DNA of 11,753 nt. Source: JBDKUD01 sp039679805 (GTDB lineage: Bacteria > Bacillota > Syntrophomonadia > Syntrophomonadales > Syntrophomonadaceae). The DNA is taken from assembly GCA_039679805.1 (NCBI GenBank), contig JBDKUD010000357.1:1-11753 (forward strand). The letters are read 5' to 3'. The translations under genes and the position numbers were made by a program. Below are positions 5,576 to 11,753 of the stretch, in pieces. Below the pieces are notes generated by a model. The model saw only the letters and a program-made list of their open reading frames with translations. It was not told the DNA's origin and did no database searches. Each line of letters opens with the position of its first letter. Positions within the stretch are counted from its first letter, which is position 1.

Positions 5576-8500
5576 TTGACCCGTGATTTTCAAATGTTAA
5601 TAAATGAAAATACTGATGGAATACTCACTCAGTATTGGAAAAACTCCACTCTAGAGAAAATGGAGGTATATCGCCGGGAGAAAATGTGGAGATTATATGT
5701 TTCCATATCTACTCCTATCTCTGCTACGAGGATTGATGAAACAGCCCAGTTATTGCGAAGAAAAAATTCCTTCTTGGATCGGGTTGAGATAATCCCAGTG
5801 CTAAAACCGGGGTGCCAGCAAGTGTTGAATATTATTATTGAAACACGCAAGGACGACCTGGCGTGCTTATTGTCTGATGGTGGGGATGCCCATACACTAC
5901 CCCCTGGAACAACCTGGCAGATTGATGATACACGTCTGGATTTATTGCTAACTGATAATAGACTATACGAAAAAATGCTTGCCAAAGATATTTGTACCCG
6001 AATATCACAATGGTTATGGCAGCAATATTACCTAAGAGTGGTAGTCAGAGTCAGATGTGATAATAATAGGAATGTTAAAATTGTCGACAAAAAATTCATT
6101 GTTCAAAAAAAGATAGAAGTAATTGAAAATAATGATAACAACAGTCAGAACGGAAAACGTTATGGCAGAAAAGAAAGGAAACAACGCGAACAGGTTATCA
6201 ATCATGAACCCACTCCCGTAACTGAAGTGCAAGAAGGACTGAAAGCAGCGGTAGTAGAAGGGGAAATATGGGATAAAGAAGTTAGTGTACTAAAGGATGG
6301 TCGATTGGTAGTTACCTATTGCCTAACTGACTATACTGATACTATTATACTGAAGTCGTTCCTTGACAATCTGGAAGAGGAAAAAATAGAAATTGGTGAT
6401 TGGATAAAAGCCAAAGGAGCTATCCGCTATGATACTTTTGTTAAAGAAATCGTACTCTATTTAGAATGTTTTTCTCATGGGGAAAAGCCGGATCGTAAGG
6501 ACAATTATCCCCAGAAAAGAGTAGAACTTCATGCTCATACCAAAATGAGCGCCATGGATAGTCTCACAGAAATAAAGGATTTAATAAAAAAGGCTTCTCA
6601 ATGGGGGCATCCTGCCGTTGCCATTACCGATCATGGCTGTGCTCAGGCTTTTCCGCCGGCGTATACTGCGGGGCAGCAATTCGGAATTAAGATTATTTAC
6701 GGAGTTGAGGGTTATCTAAATAATGAAGAGAAAAAAAGACCCTTTCATATTGTACTTCTGGCAGCAAACCTGGAAGGCCTGAAGAACTTGTATAAACTGG
6801 TGAGCTTTTCTTATCTGGATAATTACTACCGGGTTCCCCGACTTACCAGGGAACTATTACAGCAGTATAGAAAGGGAATCTTAATGGGCACTGCCTGCGA
6901 GGCAGGTGAATTATACCAGGCTATAATTGACGGCAAAGATCAAGACACCATAGAAACAATTGCTGCTTTCTACGATTACCTGGAAATACAACCCTTGCAG
7001 AACAATGCCTTTCTGCTGCGGGAGGGAAAAGTTAAATCAGAGGAGCAGTTAAAAGATATTAACCGTTACATAATAGAACTCGGTGAAAAATTGGGTAAGC
7101 CGGTGGTTGCTACCGGAGATGTTCATTTCCTGGAACCTGGCCATGAGATATTTAGACGTATTATCCAGAGTGGACAGGGTTATGATGATGCTGAATGGCA
7201 GGCGCCGCTCTATTTCAGAACTACGGAGGAGATGTTAGCTGAATTTTCCTATCTTGGGGAGGAACAAGCCAGAGCAGTTGTAATTGAAAATCCCCAATTA
7301 ATTAATGACCAAATTGATGAAATTAAGCCGGTGCCCGATGGCTTCTATCCACCCAAAATTGCCAACGCGGAGGAAGAAATAACTAGACTGGCCTGGGATA
7401 GAGCACGCCAGATCTACGGGGAAATACTGCCGGAAATTGTAGAGGCCAGATTAAACAGAGAGTTAGACGCTATTGTTAAACATGGGTTTAGTGTACTGTA
7501 TCTAATTGCCCATAAACTGGTCAAAAAATCAAATGAGGATGGTTACATGGTTGGCTCCCGGGGATCGGTTGGATCTTCGCTGGTAGCTCATTTTACCGGG
7601 ATAACTGAAGTTAATCCTCTCCCGCCGCACTACATATGCAGTAACTGTTTCTATAGTGAATTTATTGCAGATGGTTCAGCAGGCTGCGGTGCTGATCTTG
7701 AAGATCGAAAATGCCCGGTATGTTCACAGTTGCTTAATAAGGCTGGCTTTGATATACCATTCGAAACTTTCCTGGGGTTTGAAGGGGACAAGATTCCTGA
7801 TATTGATCTGAATTTCTCCGGCGATTACCAGAGCCGGGCGCATAAATATGTAGAAGAATTATTCGGCAGTAAAAATGTATTTAAGGCTGGTACTATTTCC
7901 ACTATTGCTGATAAAACTGCCTACGGTTTTGTTAAGAAATATGCTGAAGAAAAACAAATTAATATAAAGAATTCCGAGATTAATAGATTAACACGTGGTA
8001 TAGCCGGGGTTAGAAGAACTACCGGCCAGCACCCGGGCGGGCTGATTGTAGTACCCACAGATAAGGATATTCGAGAGTTTACTCCGTTACAATACCCGGC
8101 TGACAAAAAGGAGTCAGGTGTTATTACCACTCACTTTGAATATCATGCTATTGGTGATCAATTAGTAAAGCTGGACATACTCGGCCATGATGACCCTACT
8201 GTTATCAAGCAATTAGAAGATACCACCGGAGTAAAGGCTTCTGCCATAAGTCTAAGTGATAAGGATACTATGAGGCTATTTTCCGGGGTCGAACCTTTGG
8301 GGGTAAATAGCCAGGCTATAGATTCCACCGTCGGTACCTACGGTATACCAGAGTTTGGTACCAGATTTGTCAGGCAAATGCTGGAGGTAACCAGACCCAC
8401 TACTTTCTCCGAACTAGTACGGATTAGCGGCTTATCACATGGAACTGATGTATGGCTTAATAATGCACAGACCTTGATCGAAAATGATACCGCTTCTTTA

Positions 8501-9220
8501 AATGAAGTCATTTGCACTCGCGACGATATTATGACATATTTAATTCATACCGGGATGGAAAAGAAAAAGGCTTTCAAAATTATGGAGAATGTCCGCAAAG
8601 GAAAAGGTTTGAATACAGAACAGGTAGGTGTTATGGAATCCTGTCAAGTGCCTGATTGGTACATCGATTCCTGCCAGAAGATTAAATATATGTTCCCTAA
8701 AGCCCATGCGGTTGCTTATGTCACTATGGCATTTCGTATAGCTTACTTTAAAGTAAACTACCCACTTCAGTTTTATGCCAGTTTCTTTGGCATCAGAGCC
8801 GAGGATTTTGATGCTGAAACTATACTGAAAGGTTATGAAGCAATACGACAAAGGATTAAAGACATTGATAAAATGGGTTATTCTGCTCCTGCCAAAGATA
8901 AGAAATTAGTAACCATTTTGGAACTAGCTATGGAAATGAATGCTCGTGGATTTGTATTTTATCCGGTTGATATATATAAATCAGATGCACAAAAATTTAA
9001 TGTTGTGGATAAAGGGCTGGTTTTACCGTTTTCTGCCTTGCCGAATGTTGGTATATCTGCTGCTCAGGGAATTGTTGCTGCCAGACAAGAAGCTAACTTC
9101 GTTTCAATAGAAGATTTTCAAAACCGGACCGGTCTTAACAAAACGGCCATGGAGATATTGCGTCAAAATGGGTGCTTTGCGGGTATTCCTGAAAGTACCC
9201 AGATAAGCCTTTTTGGGTAA
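5576..9220 (+). CDS. polC: DNA polymerase III alpha subunit PolC lacking the DEDDh exonuclease domain
   Basis: Replicative DNA polymerase of Bacillota. From the TTG at 5576 it has 1214 residues, against about 1430 for B. subtilis PolC. The order is: N-terminal domain (1-200), a charged linker, an OB-fold domain (about 215-310), the PHP domain, then palm, fingers with the zinc cluster, and the C-terminal region. PHP ligand candidates are H319, H321, D328, D352, H353, E378, H391, C441, D515 and H517. In other PolCs the proofreading exonuclease is inserted after the YGxE motif; here E378 is followed after only 12 residues by PFHIVLLA, so that insert is absent. The polymerase looks intact: GSRGSVGSS, Cys at 688, 691, 713 and 716, PDIDLNFSG with D742 and D744, TTGQHPGG, and LDILGHDDPT with D867. 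The end, QISLFG, resembles the sliding-clamp-binding motif QLSLF. A start at 5483 (1245 residues) is possible but lacks a ribosome site. Confidence 0.95.
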   Translation: MTRDFQMLINENTDGILTQYWKNSTLEKMEVYRREKMWRLYVSISTPISATRIDETAQLLRRKNSFLDRVEIIPVLKPGCQQVLNIIIETRKDDLACLLSDGGDAHTLPPGTTWQIDDTRLDLLLTDNRLYEKMLAKDICTRISQWLWQQYYLRVVVRVRCDNNRNVKIVDKKFIVQKKIEVIENNDNNSQNGKRYGRKERKQREQVINHEPTPVTEVQEGLKAAVVEGEIWDKEVSVLKDGRLVVTYCLTDYTDTIILKSFLDNLEEEKIEIGDWIKAKGAIRYDTFVKEIVLYLECFSHGEKPDRKDNYPQKRVELHAHTKMSAMDSLTEIKDLIKKASQWGHPAVAITDHGCAQAFPPAYTAGQQFGIKIIYGVEGYLNNEEKKRPFHIVLLAANLEGLKNLYKLVSFSYLDNYYRVPRLTRELLQQYRKGILMGTACEAGELYQAIIDGKDQDTIETIAAFYDYLEIQPLQNNAFLLREGKVKSEEQLKDINRYIIELGEKLGKPVVATGDVHFLEPGHEIFRRIIQSGQGYDDAEWQAPLYFRTTEEMLAEFSYLGEEQARAVVIENPQLINDQIDEIKPVPDGFYPPKIANAEEEITRLAWDRARQIYGEILPEIVEARLNRELDAIVKHGFSVLYLIAHKLVKKSNEDGYMVGSRGSVGSSLVAHFTGITEVNPLPPHYICSNCFYSEFIADGSAGCGADLEDRKCPVCSQLLNKAGFDIPFETFLGFEGDKIPDIDLNFSGDYQSRAHKYVEELFGSKNVFKAGTISTIADKTAYGFVKKYAEEKQINIKNSEINRLTRGIAGVRRTTGQHPGGLIVVPTDKDIREFTPLQYPADKKESGVITTHFEYHAIGDQLVKLDILGHDDPTVIKQLEDTTGVKASAISLSDKDTMRLFSGVEPLGVNSQAIDSTVGTYGIPEFGTRFVRQMLEVTRPTTFSELVRISGLSHGTDVWLNNAQTLIENDTASLNEVICTRDDIMTYLIHTGMEKKKAFKIMENVRKGKGLNTEQVGVMESCQVPDWYIDSCQKIKYMFPKAHAVAYVTMAFRIAYFKVNYPLQFYASFFGIRAEDFDAETILKGYEAIRQRIKDIDKMGYSAPAKDKKLVTILELAMEMNARGFVFYPVDIYKSDAQKFNVVDKGLVLPFSALPNVGISAAQGIVAARQEANFVSIEDFQNRTGLNKTAMEILRQNGCFAGIPESTQISLFG

Positions 9221-9232
9221 GAAAGGTTGTAA

Positions 9233-9246
9233 AGTATACAATTACT
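9233..9246 (+). repeat. 14-bp direct repeat, copy downstream of polC
   Basis: Exact second copy of the AGTATACAATTACT sequence found at 5439-5452. Here it is also half of a dyad: TATACAA (9235-9241) pairs with TTGTATA (9246-9252) across a 4-base gap, with AAAG and CTTT outside. That gives an operator-like symmetry overlapping promoter-like elements. Only one arm is shared with the upstream copy. Confidence 0.5.
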
Positions 9247-9275
9247 TGTATAAACTTTCTTTATTGTGTTATACT
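9246..9275 (+). promoter_or_regulatory. Candidate extended -10 promoter for the rimP-nusA-infB operon
   Basis: TATACT (9270-9275) matches the -10 consensus in 5 of 6 positions. It is preceded by TG one base upstream (9267-9268), the extended -10 form. TTGTAT (9246-9251) lies 18 bases before it as a poor -35. A second option is TTGTAA (9227-9232) with TATAAA (9249-9254) at 16 bases. Either would start RNA upstream of the terminator at 9306, so that hairpin would then lie in the leader. Confidence 0.45.
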
Positions 9276-9305
9276 TGTTAATGAAGCTTGCTAATATTTT
9301 CTTGC

Positions 9306-9330
9306 AAAAGTGGGTCCAAACCCACTTTTT
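9306..9330 (+). terminator. Rho-independent terminator after polC
   Basis: AAAAGTGGGT (9306-9315) and ACCCACTTTT (9320-9329) form a perfect 10-bp stem with a CCAA loop, and the T-run ends at 9330. The A-run on the 5' side also makes it readable as a terminator from the other strand. It sits 85 bases past the polC stop and ends the polC transcript. If the promoter at about 9270 is real, it would also act as an attenuator of about 50 nucleotides ahead of rimP. Confidence 0.85.
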
Positions 9331-9363
9331 CTATTGTAAGGTATTAGAAATTTTTTTGTCCGA

Positions 9364-9516
9364 TAGCTAACCACTGCTAGACTCACGATTCTTGAACCGT
9401 GATATACACCGTACGGGGTACGCGAGCGGTGCTAAGCTCCTTAATAACGATTTCTAACGTCATATGGAGTGCTGAACTCCACCTGACAATAAAAACTCTG
9501 TTAATAGTGGGGGTGG
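9364..9516 (+). promoter_or_regulatory. Hairpin-rich leader upstream of rimP
   Basis: This non-coding stretch contains TCACG/CGTGA (9383-9387 with 9398-9402), CACC/GGTG (9407-9410 with 9428-9431) enclosing GTAC/GTAC (9411-9414 with 9418-9421), and TGGAGT/ACTCCA (9465-9470 with 9476-9481). TGCTAGACTC (9375-9384), TGCTAAGCTC (9430-9439) and TGCTGAACTC (9470-9479) are three variants of one ten-base motif. CCACCT (9479-9484) can pair with GGGTGG (9511-9516) in the rimP ribosome site, in competition with the last hairpin. I recognise no known riboswitch or tRNA in it. That it forms a regulatory leader is inference. Confidence 0.45.
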
Positions 9517-9523
9517 TAAAACT

Positions 9524-9982
9524 TTGTCGGGGGCGAAAGTAATAGCGAAGATTGAAAGCTTGATTACTGAAAAACTGGAAGAAATCGGGGTAGAACTGGT
9601 AGATCTTCAGTATACAAAGGATCACGGGGATCAATTTATTCGCATTTTTATCGATACCGAAAACGGAGTTGATCTGCAGCTCTGTGCCAGGGTTACCAGA
9701 ATGGTTAGAGAAATTATCGATTCACAGGATGATATATTTTATGACCATATTGAGGTGTCTTCACCGGGAATAGACCGTATTATAAAAAGAGAAAAAGACT
9801 ACAATCGCTTTATTGGTCACAGAATTAAAATAAAAACTAAAGAGCTGATTAATAACCAAAAAAATTTCGTCGGTGTTCTTAAAGCTGTAACCAATGATAA
9901 TGTCTCTATAGAAATAGAAGGACAGGATATTTTAATATCACGTGATATTATTACGGTTGTAAGGTTATTTCCAGATATATAA
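9524..9982 (+). CDS. rimP: Ribosome maturation factor RimP
   Basis: Cytoplasmic factor that assists assembly of the 30S ribosomal subunit. The protein has 152 residues, the usual size, with an N-terminal alpha/beta domain (about 1-80: LEEIGVELVDLQYTKD, IRIFIDTENGVDL) and a C-terminal SH3-like domain (about 88-152). The diagnostic hinge motif VSSPGIDRIIKRE lies between them. The start is TTG with GGGGGTGG (9509-9516) 7 bases upstream. It is the first gene of the rimP-nusA-rnpM-ylxQ-infB operon, and its hairpin-rich 5' region is described separately. The gap to nusA is only 14 bases. Confidence 0.95.
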   Translation: MSGAKVIAKIESLITEKLEEIGVELVDLQYTKDHGDQFIRIFIDTENGVDLQLCARVTRMVREIIDSQDDIFYDHIEVSSPGIDRIIKREKDYNRFIGHRIKIKTKELINNQKNFVGVLKAVTNDNVSIEIEGQDILISRDIITVVRLFPDI

Positions 9983-9996
9983 GAGGAGGAAGAACA

Positions 9997-11058
9997 ATGT
10001 CTAAGGAGTTAATACAGGCATTGGTAGAAATTGAAAAAGAGAGAGGGATTCCCCAGCATGCCTTGGTAGATGCGATAAAATCAGCGCTGAATACTGCGTA
10101 TAAAAAGAATTTTGGAACTACGCAGAATGTAAGTGTGGAAATGAATGAAATTACTGGTGAGGTTCAAATTTACGCTCAGAAAAAAGTTGTGGAAGAAGTC
10201 AAAGATGAACGGTTAGAGGTCAGCTTGCAAGAGGCGCGGGAAATATATCCTGATTGTGAGGTTGAAGACGGAGTATTTGTTGAGGTAACCCCCTCCAATT
10301 TCGGCCGCATCGCTGCTCAGACAGCAAAACAGGTGGTTATCCAAAAATTACGCGAAGCAGAGCGAAGCCTTATTTTTGATGAGTTCTCTGAACGGGAAGG
10401 TGAGATAGTAACTGGTACGGTACAGAGAATAGAGGCTAAAACAATATTTGTTAATCTGGGAAGAACAGAAGGTATAATGCTGCCTGCCGACCAAATTGCA
10501 TCTGAGAAGTATGAAGTGGGACAAAGATTAAAAACATATATATATGAAGTTAAAAATACTTCCAAAGGACCGAACATATTTGTTTCCAGGTCACATCCAT
10601 GTTTCTTGCGGCGACTCTTTGAATTGGAAGTGCCCGAAATATATGAAGGGTTGGTAGAAATAAAGTCGATTGCCCGGGAAGCAGGTTCACGTTCTAAAAT
10701 ATCAGTTTTATCTCTGGATGAAAAGGTAGATTCAGTAGGAGCATGTGTTGGACCACGTGGGTTAAGAGTACAGAACATTGTATCCGAACTGGGCGGAGAA
10801 AAAATTGATGTTATTAAATATGATAGAGACCAGGCAAAACTCATAGCCAATGCTCTTAGTCCATCCAAGGTTGTAGAAGTAACATTAAATGAAGAAGAAA
10901 AAATAGCTCGGGTAATAGTTCCTGATTACCAGCTTTCACTGGCGATAGGAAAAGAAGGGCAGAATGCTCGTTTGGCTGCCAAGCTTACCGGATGGAAAGT
11001 TGATATAAAAAGTGAAAGCCAGATCGAGTATGTAGGAGAGAACGAGCTGGATGGCTAG
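9997..11058 (+). CDS. nusA: Transcription termination/antitermination factor NusA
   Basis: Binds RNA polymerase and nascent RNA to control pausing, termination and rRNA antitermination. The protein has 353 residues, the usual size for Bacillota, which lack the acidic C-terminal repeats of E. coli NusA. The polymerase-binding N-terminal domain covers about 1-125 (MSKELIQALVEIEKERG). The S1 domain covers about 133-200 (GEIVTGTVQRIEAKTIFVNL), KH1 contains GPRG (252-255) and KH2 contains GKEG (318-321). Residues SRSHPCFLRRLFELEVPEI bridge S1 and KH1 as in the family. The ATG has a perfect AGGAGG (9984-9989) 7 bases upstream, the strongest ribosome site in the window. The stop overlaps the rnpM start by 8 bases. 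Confidence 0.97.
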   Translation: MSKELIQALVEIEKERGIPQHALVDAIKSALNTAYKKNFGTTQNVSVEMNEITGEVQIYAQKKVVEEVKDERLEVSLQEAREIYPDCEVEDGVFVEVTPSNFGRIAAQTAKQVVIQKLREAERSLIFDEFSEREGEIVTGTVQRIEAKTIFVNLGRTEGIMLPADQIASEKYEVGQRLKTYIYEVKNTSKGPNIFVSRSHPCFLRRLFELEVPEIYEGLVEIKSIAREAGSRSKISVLSLDEKVDSVGACVGPRGLRVQNIVSELGGEKIDVIKYDRDQAKLIANALSPSKVVEVTLNEEEKIARVIVPDYQLSLAIGKEGQNARLAAKLTGWKVDIKSESQIEYVGENELDG

Positions 11059-11326
11059 AACAAGAAAAATACCGCAGCGAATGTGTGTGGGCTGCCGGGA
11101 AATGAAAGATAAAAAAGAACTTATAAGAATAGTTAGAACCCCTGATGGTTCTATTGAAATAGATACAACCGGCAAGAGGTCAGGCCGTGGAGCATATTTA
11201 TGTTCTAATCGTGAGTGTCTTGGTTTGGCTGTCAAAAAGAAAGCACTGCAAAAAGCACTGGAGAAAGATTTACCCGAAGAAATTATTAATAACATCATTG
11301 AAAAAATAAATCAATTAGCCCCATAG
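11051..11326 (+). CDS. rnpM: YlxR/RnpM family RNA-binding protein (DUF448)
   Basis: Small basic RNA-binding protein of 91 residues. In B. subtilis the homologue was reported to bind RNase P RNA and modulate that enzyme; the same role here is inferred from family and position. The family motifs are present: RKIPQRMCVGCRE at the N-terminus, LIRIVRTPDG, and SGRGAYLCSNREC in the middle, followed by a Lys-rich helix. Four cysteines (CVGC and CSNREC) could bind metal, but this is not shown. The ATG lies inside the end of nusA (8-base overlap), with GGAGAG about 10 bases upstream, so translation is probably coupled to nusA. Confidence 0.93.
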   Translation: MARTRKIPQRMCVGCREMKDKKELIRIVRTPDGSIEIDTTGKRSGRGAYLCSNRECLGLAVKKKALQKALEKDLPEEIINNIIEKINQLAP

Positions 11327-11346
11327 AGTGTAAGGTGGGTGATAGC

Positions 11347-11691
11347 TTGAAAAAGATTTACAGCCTAATAGGTTTTGCTCAGAAGGCTGGAAAAATCTCT
11401 TCCGGGACCATGGCAGCAAAAACGAGTCTATTAAGAAAACGTGCTCGGGTTTTGGTAATGAGTAATGATATTTCTGAAAAAACCCGGGATTCGCTGGTAG
11501 GAACGTGTGATAAGCAGAGAATCCCTTGGGTTATCCTGGGTAATAAAACTGAATTAGGTATATGTGTGGGCAAGGCATATCGGGTAGCTTTAACCGTAAA
11601 TGACGAAAATATGGCAGAAGTTATTTTGAGTGCTCTTGCAGAGATGGGAGAAGATGTAAAAAACATGGGGGTGGATAAATGGTCAAAATAA
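11347..11691 (+). CDS. ylxQ: YlxQ, L7Ae/L30e-like RNA-binding protein
   Basis: Small protein of the ribosomal L7Ae/L30e/Gadd45 family, whose members usually bind kink-turn RNA; its cellular job is not established. It has 114 residues from the TTG at 11347. Family features are GFAQKAGKISSGTMAAK near the N-terminus, RARVLVMSNDISEKTRD in the middle, and the IPWVILGNKTELG turn before the last strand and helix. I prefer TTG 11347 because AGGTGG (11333-11338) lies 8 bases before it, and MKKIYSLIGFAQKAG matches how such proteins begin. The in-frame GTG at 11335 (118 residues) falls inside that ribosome site. The 3' end overlaps infB by 13 bases. Confidence 0.88.
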   Translation: MKKIYSLIGFAQKAGKISSGTMAAKTSLLRKRARVLVMSNDISEKTRDSLVGTCDKQRIPWVILGNKTELGICVGKAYRVALTVNDENMAEVILSALAEMGEDVKNMGVDKWSK

Positions 11692-11753
11692 GAGTACATG
11701 AACTTGCAAGGGAATTAGAAATACCCAGTAAAGAAATGGTTCAAACCCTGCAG
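11679..11753 (+). CDS. infB: Translation initiation factor IF-2, 5' end only
   Basis: Twenty-five codons are visible before the window ends. MVKIRVHELARELEIPSKEM is the typical IF-2 N-terminal helical domain (IF2_N), which precedes a long linker and the GTPase core outside the window. The ATG has GGGGGTGG (11667-11674) 4 bases upstream and overlaps the end of ylxQ, in the gene order expected for the nusA-infB operon. The overlap with ylxQ suggests translational coupling. Completeness cannot be judged. Confidence 0.93.
   Translation, partial: MVKIRVHELARELEIPSKEMVQTLQ

Noticed and set aside
5629..5985. 118-codon minus-strand frame over the start of polC
   Set aside because: It is antisense to the PolC N-terminal domain, has no recognisable motif and no ribosome site in context.
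6707..6748. Assembly deletion or frameshift explaining the short PolC
   Set aside because: The frame is intact and the PHP halves join exactly where the exonuclease is normally inserted, with a plausible short linker. A random deletion would rarely be so clean. It remains worth checking in reads.
9364..9484. Possible tRNA gene in the rimP leader, since E. coli has metY before rimP
   Set aside because: I find no T-arm GTTCRANNC box, no 7-bp acceptor pairing and no anticodon arm layout in either orientation. The hairpins do not form a cloverleaf.
10317..10868. 183-codon open frame on the minus strand
   Set aside because: It lies wholly inside nusA, whose protein sequence is clearly conserved. 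The translation resembles no family and there is no matching ribosome site, so it is a shadow frame.

Overview
The window is about 11.75 kb from the chromosome of a moderately AT-rich bacterium. Every recognised gene is on the + strand. The gene order dxr-rseP-ispG-proS-(mgtC)-polC-rimP-nusA-rnpM-ylxQ-infB is the conserved housekeeping cluster of Bacillota. The presence of PolC, the L7Ae-like YlxQ, G-rich Shine-Dalgarno sequences and many TTG starts all fit. IspG lying between rseP and proS points to Clostridia rather than Bacilli. I would guess a syntrophomonad- or Peptococcales-like lineage, but cannot settle the genus from sequence alone.

Layout. (1) 1-2644: a tightly overlapping operon with the 3' half of dxr, then rseP and ispG. 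Two of its products are MEP-pathway isoprenoid enzymes and the third is a site-2 membrane protease. (2) 2645-2992: a 348-bp gap filled by a long imperfect palindrome built from short AATCTGTGT-like units, resembling a miniature dispersed repeat element. (3) 2993-5385: proS and an mgtC/sapB-family membrane protein gene, which sits between proS and polC. (4) 5386-5575: a 190-bp gap with a weak candidate promoter and a hairpin. (5) 5576-9220: polC, the Gram-positive replicative polymerase. (6) 9221-9523: a 303-bp gap with a promoter-like sequence, a textbook intrinsic terminator and a hairpin-rich leader before rimP. (7) 9524-11753: the rimP-nusA-rnpM-ylxQ-infB operon (30S maturation, transcription elongation and antitermination, RNA binding, translation initiation), with infB cut after 25 codons.

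The most unusual feature is PolC. The DEDDh proofreading exonuclease normally inserted in the PHP domain is cleanly absent, so the PHP domain is contiguous and its metal-binding residues look complete. The protein is about 1214 residues instead of roughly 1430. The second point of interest is the non-coding DNA: the long palindrome upstream of proS, a 14-bp sequence repeated on both sides of polC, and the rimP leader, which could form mutually exclusive pairings at its ribosome binding site. I see no mobile-element gene, tRNA, rRNA or CRISPR array, and no broken gene.
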